9,130 nt of DNA from Candidatus Bathyarchaeota archaeon (GTDB lineage Archaea; Thermoproteota; Bathyarchaeia; TCS64). Below, piece after piece: positions 5,986 through 9,130 of the stretch. A program made the translations under genes and the position numbers. The stretch lies in NCBI GenBank assembly GCA_026014515.1, contig JAOZIG010000077.1, forward strand, positions 1 through 9,130, written 5' to 3'. The notes beneath the pieces are model-generated. The model was given only the letters and a program-made list of their open reading frames with translations, was not told the DNA's origin and made no database searches. Each line of letters begins with the position of its first letter. The first letter of the stretch is position 1.

Positions 5986-6212
5986 CTTCTAAGTATCTCT
6001 CCTTCCACATACTTGTCAAGGTCATCTGGTAGTTTTTCCACTTTGAATAATCCTCTAAATTTCTCTGCGGGAGATTCCATTGACTCAAGTATCACGCGAC
6101 TTCCTTCAGTCTCTACTTTAACATATGAGCCTTCAGTGATCTCAGTTCGTTCCCGGATGGATTTTGGCAGAAGTAAACGTCCTTTTGTGTCAACGCGGAT
6201 TATTTCAGTCAT
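5964..6212 (-). CDS. vapB: AbrB/SpoVT-type antitoxin, VapB family
   Basis: 82 residues. Residues 1-45 form a swapped-hairpin AbrB/MazE-type DNA-binding domain (IIRVDTKGRLLLPKSIRER, then VKVETEGSRVILES). KGRLLLPKSIRE is the family hallmark. Residues 46-82 are a charged tail (FRGLFKVEKLPDDLDKYVEGEILRRWLEK) that would wrap and inhibit the PIN toxin. The ATG at 6212 is preceded by a TATA box about 28 nt upstream, predicting a leaderless message. Repeated CCCAC boxes flank that TATA box and are the probable autoregulatory operator bound by VapB or the VapBC complex. It precedes and overlaps vapC by 22 nt, the standard order for these modules. The pair lies downstream of the PLP enzyme on the same strand, but a T-rich terminator and its own promoter separate them. 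Confidence 0.92.
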   Translation of the reverse strand: MTEIIRVDTKGRLLLPKSIRERTEITEGSYVKVETEGSRVILESMESPAEKFRGLFKVEKLPDDLDKYVEGEILRRWLEKHT

Positions 6213-6259
6213 CCCACTAACCTGTTAATTCCCACAATAATAAACATTCCCACATAACC
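6213..6259. repeat. Three 18-bp-spaced CCCAC repeats, likely VapB operator
   Basis: On the plus strand CCCAC occurs at 6213, 6231 and 6249, exactly 18 bp apart. The two outer-to-promoter copies share ATTCCCACA (6228-6236 and 6246-6254), and copies one and three continue into TAACC. The vapB TATA box (about 6237-6244) sits between copies two and three, and copy one touches the start codon. A further inverted copy, GTGGG, is at 6266-6270. Placement fits repression by AbrB-fold VapB; binding is inferred. Confidence 0.6.
6237..6244 (-). promoter_or_regulatory. TATA box of vapBC
   Basis: The minus strand reads TTTATTAT, centred about 28 nt before the ATG at 6212, predicting a leaderless transcript. 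It is bracketed by two copies of the CCCAC repeat. Confidence 0.55.
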
Positions 6260-6329
6260 AGCTAGGTGGGATAACGCTACAGAGTTGGAAACACCATGTC
6301 CCTCAAAGAACATAACGGAGTATAACGGT

Positions 6330-6339
6330 AAAAAGAAAA
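6330..6339 (-). terminator. T-rich terminator after the PLP enzyme gene
   Basis: Directly after the TAA stop the minus strand reads TTTTCTTTTT, a typical archaeal oligo-T terminator. It suggests that the lyase transcript ends before vapBC. Confidence 0.55.
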
Positions 6340-7515
6340 TTAGGTATGATTAAGAGCTTGGTCAAGATCAGCGATGATGTCATCTACATCCTCGATGCCT
6401 ACACTGAGACGCACTAATCCATCGGTTAACCCTGCTTTGAGTCGCTCCTCTTTGGGGATGATGCTGTGGGTCATGCTTGGCGGGTGACTGATGAGCGTCT
6501 CGACTGCTCCTAGGCTTACGGCTAGACTGCAAAGTTTGACGCTGTTCATCATCTTGCGTCCTGCCTCTAAGCCGCCCTTGAGCTCGAAGCTCATCATGCC
6601 TCCGAGTCCATCCATCTGGCGTTTACCAAGCTCGTACTGTGGGAAGCTTTCTAAGCCGGGGTAGTTGACGTGGTCTACCTTGGGGTGTTCTTCTAGGAAC
6701 TTGGCTACCTTGACGCTGTTCTCGTTGATGCGATCCCAGCGTACGTGAAGTGTCTTAATTCCTCGGAGTGTTAGCCATGCGTCCCATGCCCCCATGGTTG
6801 CTCCCATGTTTTTGAAGACTGGGTCCATCTGTTTCATGAACTCGTTGCTGGCGATGATTGCGCCGCCTACCATGTCGCTGTGTCCGCTGAGGCTCTTGGT
6901 GAGGCTGTGGACAACTACATCGATGCCGTGTTCGATGGGTCGCTGGTTATAGGGGCTCATAAAGGTGTTATCCATCACAGAAACGATGCCATGCTTCTTG
7001 GCGATATCAGCGACAGCCTTCATGTCTGTGAGCTTCATGAGGGGGTTGCTGGGTGACTCTAGGTAGATGAGCTTGGTGTTGGGCTGGATTGCTTTCTCAA
7101 AGTTTGCTGGGTCCTCTGTGTCAACCAGTGTATGCGTGACACCATACTGCTTCAGGATGTCTGTAACCAGCTTATGGGTTCCACCATACAAGGTATCACC
7201 AGCCACAATATGATCTCCAGCCTTGACCACAGCCATAACGGCGGCAGTGATAGCGCCCATGCCTGTGGCTGCTGCTCTACAGGTCTCTCCACCTTCAAGC
7301 AGTGCAAGGTTGTCCTCTAATGCCTTGACTGTGGGGTTGCCTAGACGTGTGTAGATGAAGCCTTTTTCTTTGCCCTCGAATCTTGCTGCGCCTTGTTCGG
7401 CGCTCTGGAAAACGAATGTTGATGAAGCGTAGATGGGTGTTACAACAGAGCCAGTCATTGGGTCTGGGTGTTGTCCACCGTGAACCGCCTTTGTGGCGAA
7501 CTTTTCATACTTCAA
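6340..7515 (-). CDS. PLP-dependent methionine gamma-lyase / cystathionine gamma-lyase family enzyme
   Basis: 391 residues, normal length for the Cys/Met-metabolism PLP family, which eliminates or exchanges the gamma substituent of methionine, cystathionine or acylhomoserine in the cytosol. The PLP lysine is K207 in HSLTKSLSGHSD. Asp182 (VMDNTF) binds the pyridine nitrogen. Y55 and R57 (IYTRLGNPT) reach across the dimer to the PLP phosphate; G85-M86 also contact it. Y110 is the stacking/acid residue and R369 (LVRLSVGIED) binds the carboxylate. The C-terminal half resembles methionine gamma-lyase (RGIKTLHVRWDR, YPGLESFPQYELG, SFELKGG), but the active-site cysteine usual in that enzyme (YGCT) is Gly112 here (YGGT). 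Cystathionine gamma-synthase/lyase or sulfhydrylase activity therefore remains possible. The start is TTG at 7515 with GAGAGG 6 nt upstream. Divergent from the pyrC-like gene. Confidence 0.92.
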   Translation of the reverse strand: MKYEKFATKAVHGGQHPDPMTGSVVTPIYASSTFVFQSAEQGAARFEGKEKGFIYTRLGNPTVKALEDNLALLEGGETCRAAATGMGAITAAVMAVVKAGDHIVAGDTLYGGTHKLVTDILKQYGVTHTLVDTEDPANFEKAIQPNTKLIYLESPSNPLMKLTDMKAVADIAKKHGIVSVMDNTFMSPYNQRPIEHGIDVVVHSLTKSLSGHSDMVGGAIIASNEFMKQMDPVFKNMGATMGAWDAWLTLRGIKTLHVRWDRINENSVKVAKFLEEHPKVDHVNYPGLESFPQYELGKRQMDGLGGMMSFELKGGLEAGRKMMNSVKLCSLAVSLGAVETLISHPPSMTHSIIPKEERLKAGLTDGLVRLSVGIEDVDDIIADLDQALNHT

Positions 7516-7521
7516 ATTAAT

Positions 7522-7527
7522 CCTCTC
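7522..7527 (-). promoter_or_regulatory. Shine-Dalgarno site deciding TTG 7515
   Basis: The minus strand reads GAGAGG, 6 nt before TTG 7515. It supports a non-ATG start and marks this as one of the few genes here with a translated leader. Confidence 0.5.
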
Positions 7528-7552
7528 TTATGCCAATGGGACTCAATCAATT

Positions 7553-7560
7553 CTTATAGG
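7553..7560 (-). promoter_or_regulatory. TATA box of the PLP enzyme gene
   Basis: The minus strand reads CCTATAAG, centred about 41 nt before the TTG. A start about 26 nt downstream would give a leader of about 15 nt that includes the GAGAGG site. Confidence 0.45.
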
Positions 7561-7580
7561 GTTATCGTATGACGCGGCTG

Positions 7581-7588
7581 TTATATCC
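7581..7588 (+). promoter_or_regulatory. TATA box of the pyrC-like gene
   Basis: TTATATCC is centred about 26 nt before ATG 7610, predicting transcription start at the start codon. This supports ATG 7610 over the long upstream open frame, whose first 39 codons overlap the opposite gene and both promoters. Confidence 0.5.
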
Positions 7589-7609
7589 CAGAGGAGTATA
7601 TCCTGTTCC

Positions 7610-8950
7610 ATGAGCCTCAAACTGGTAAACGCGAAACTCTGGTTAGAAACCGGAGTCTACGAGGGCGGACTTGTAACTGATAACGGCGCGGTATCCAAGA
7701 TAGGCAAGGAGCATAGACTACCATCAGCGGAAACCATCATAGACGCAGGGGGAAAACTCGTGATCCCCGGATTGGTAGACCTTCACGTCCACTTCAGGGA
7801 GCCCGGTTTTACCCAGAAAGAGGATTTCTCGTCGGGTACGAGGTCTGCAGCTGCTGGTGGTGTTACAACTGTTCTGGATGAGCCGAATAATAATCCAGTT
7901 ACGGCTTCAGTTGAGGCGTTGAAGGCGAAACAGGGGCTGGTACAGGATCATGCGTATGTTGATTATCTCTTCAACATGGCTGTTTACGCTGAAAGACTCA
8001 ATGAGATAAGGGCTGCATCTAATATTGGGGTTAATGTTTTCGCCTTCTTTGATGAGTTGGGAGACAAACCAACAGGATTGATGGATACAGGTGTACTGTA
8101 TGATGCGTTGCGGCGGGTGGATGCCGTGAATGGCTTGGCGTTGCTGAACTGCCGGGAATCAGACCACGTGTTACACACCATAAAGAAGCTCAAAGAATCT
8201 GGTAAAAACACGCTCCAAGACTACAACAACGGCTTCCCCCACGTAGCAGAATCGGTTGGAGCAGCCAAACGAATACTATTGGCACATAGTGTGGGTGTGA
8301 GAACCCATCTTAGGGAGGTTTCTACAGCCGAGACAGCTGACGTGCTCCGAAGCCTCAAACCATACATGGCGGATATTACGGCTGAGGTTCGTCCAGATCA
8401 TCTTTTCCTGAATCAGGAAAACACGAAGAAGCGTGGACCCTATGGTCAGCAGTGGACACCCATAAGGACCAAAAAAGATCAAATGGCGCTCTGGGAGGCG
8501 CTCAATGATGGAACCGTTGATATTATCGCCAGTGATCACGCGACACATATGGTGGAGGAGAAAAGGCATGGACTCAGCAATATCTGGAACTCGCCACCCG
8601 GGTTACCAGCCATAGAATCCATGCTACCACTATTACTGAATGCAGTTCATGAGGGGAAAACAAGACTCGACAAAATAGTACAAACTACATCTGTTAACCC
8701 TGCGAAGAGACTGGGATTGTATCCAAGAAAGGGCTGTATTGATATCGGGTCAGACGCGGACCTAGTGATACTGGACCTTGATGTGGAGAAGAAGATTACC
8801 GCTGATACAATGTTTGCCAAGCCGAAGTGGACGCCATATGAGGGGTGGCGGACGGTTGGTGCACTTGTGACCACCATTGTACGAGGAGTGCCTGTGTTTC
8901 AGGAGGGGGAAATTGTGTCTGAGCCCATTGGGCAGTATGTTTCTGGGTAG
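7610..8950 (+). CDS. pyrC: Dihydroorotase-like amidohydrolase with altered metal site
   Basis: 446 residues from ATG 7610. Dihydroorotase closes carbamoyl-aspartate to dihydroorotate in pyrimidine synthesis, in the cytosol. Type I features: VDLHVHFREPG (56-66; His59, His61 metal, Arg63 substrate), AAGGVTTVLDEPNNNP (81-96; Asn93), P-x-V-AE region (210-214), VDIIASDHATH (303-313; Asp309 metal, His313), PPGLPAIESMLPL (329-341), and the C-terminal GSDADLVI / PYEGWRTVGALV strands. Unusual: the usual 'HcED' motif reads NCRES, so His becomes Asn180, and 'cHvST' reads LREVST, so His becomes Glu236. 'TPHHL' reads RPDHL, and 'DMPN' reads DEPN. Asp148/Glu149 may supply the bridging ligand. The enzyme may be mononuclear, use Glu236 as a ligand, be inactive, or act on another cyclic amide. 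Family assignment is firm, the reaction less so. No other pyrimidine gene is in view. Confidence 0.85.
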   Translation: MSLKLVNAKLWLETGVYEGGLVTDNGAVSKIGKEHRLPSAETIIDAGGKLVIPGLVDLHVHFREPGFTQKEDFSSGTRSAAAGGVTTVLDEPNNNPVTASVEALKAKQGLVQDHAYVDYLFNMAVYAERLNEIRAASNIGVNVFAFFDELGDKPTGLMDTGVLYDALRRVDAVNGLALLNCRESDHVLHTIKKLKESGKNTLQDYNNGFPHVAESVGAAKRILLAHSVGVRTHLREVSTAETADVLRSLKPYMADITAEVRPDHLFLNQENTKKRGPYGQQWTPIRTKKDQMALWEALNDGTVDIIASDHATHMVEEKRHGLSNIWNSPPGLPAIESMLPLLLNAVHEGKTRLDKIVQTTSVNPAKRLGLYPRKGCIDIGSDADLVILDLDVEKKITADTMFAKPKWTPYEGWRTVGALVTTIVRGVPVFQEGEIVSEPIGQYVSG

Positions 8951-8956
8951 CTCCGC

Positions 8957-8966
8957 CATATATTAA
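8957..8966 (+). promoter_or_regulatory. TATA box of the GYD-domain gene
   Basis: CATATATTAA is centred about 37 nt before GTG 8999, just after the pyrC-like stop, giving a leader of about 10 nt. GGTG at 8989-8992, 6 nt before the GTG, may act as a ribosome binding site. Confidence 0.45.
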
Positions 8967-8998
8967 GGTCGCAGTGAACCCAGTTATTGGTGTAAATC

Positions 8999-9130
8999 GT
9001 GGCAAAGTACATCCTTCTAAGCTCTCTCACACCGGACGGACAGATGACTCTCAAGAACAGACCTGAACGCATCAAGGAAGTCAACAAAGAGATCGAAAAA
9101 TACGGGGTAAAACTACTAGAACAATACGCG
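8999..9130 (+). CDS. GYD-domain protein, N-terminal fragment
   Basis: GTG at 8999 opens a frame that runs 44 codons to the window edge, beginning MAKYILLSSLTPDGQMTLKNRPERIKEVNKEIEKYGVKLLEQYA. This matches the start of GYD-domain proteins: small, about 90-110 residue, ferredoxin-like-fold proteins of unknown role with M-x-x-Y-I-x-L-x-x-x-T-x-x-G, then a helix with the R-x-x-x-x-x pattern and G-x-K before 'yw..G.yD'. The GYD motif itself would lie beyond the edge. GGTG 6 nt upstream and a TATA box support the GTG start. It lies 48 nt after the pyrC-like gene on the same strand and may have its own promoter or be read through. Function unknown. Confidence 0.8.
   Translation, partial: MAKYILLSSLTPDGQMTLKNRPERIKEVNKEIEKYGVKLLEQYA

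Noticed and set aside
7493..7609. Upstream extension of the pyrC-like frame by 39 codons
   Set aside because: The extension overlaps the opposite gene and both promoters and encodes no dihydroorotase sequence. ATG 7610 has a well-placed TATA box and begins the beta-sandwich strand typical of the family.
1..9130. CRISPR array, insertion sequence or defence island
   Set aside because: No regularly spaced repeats with spacers, no transposase, integrase, Cas or nuclease-helicase gene is visible. Apart from vapBC the genes are metabolic or envelope genes.

Overview
The window looks like ordinary chromosomal DNA from an archaeon. Supporting signs are TATA-box promoters 25-30 nt upstream of start codons with little or no 5' leader, several TTG/GTG starts, a ThiL with the archaeal-type 'WKTDIPAGM' segment, an AbrB/PIN toxin-antitoxin pair, a GYD-domain protein, and a surface protein whose C-terminus (GIPGYP, hydrophobic helix, RRKR) resembles archaeal CTERM sorting tails. 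That tail is suggestive of Asgard or related lineages, but I cannot fix the phylum from this sequence.

Layout. 1-600 (-): 5'-complete class I SAM methyltransferase that runs off the left edge. 708-1730 (+): secreted, C-terminally anchored surface protein, divergent from the methyltransferase. 1774-2073 (-): small carboxymuconolactone decarboxylase (CMD)-fold protein lacking the usual CxxC...H residues. 2188-2261 (+): tRNA-Asn(GTT). 2265-3146 (-): membrane-anchored coiled-coil protein, directly downstream of thiL (3185-4192, -). 4279-5439 (+): class III (CaiB/BaiF) CoA-transferase, divergent from thiL. 5494-5565 (+): tRNA-Thr(CGT). 5569-6212 (-): vapB-vapC pair with a 22-nt overlap. 6340-7515 (-): PLP-dependent methionine gamma-lyase/cystathionine gamma-lyase family enzyme. 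7610-8950 (+): dihydroorotase homologue, divergent from the lyase, with two of its expected metal-ligand histidines replaced. 8999-9130 (+): start of a GYD-domain protein cut by the right edge.

The genes are mostly single transcription units in divergent or convergent pairs and do not form an evident pathway: thiamine (thiL), pyrimidine (pyrC-like), sulfur amino acid and CoA-ester metabolism lie side by side. I see no large undescribed system. The best leads are (i) the pyrC-like enzyme, where the losses fall on one of two metal sites while the other site and substrate residues remain; (ii) the CMD protein that has lost all three redox residues; (iii) a three-copy 18-bp-period CCCAC array around the vapBC TATA box; and (iv) two tRNA genes whose CCA ends abut, with no gap, the antisense stop codon of a convergent gene.
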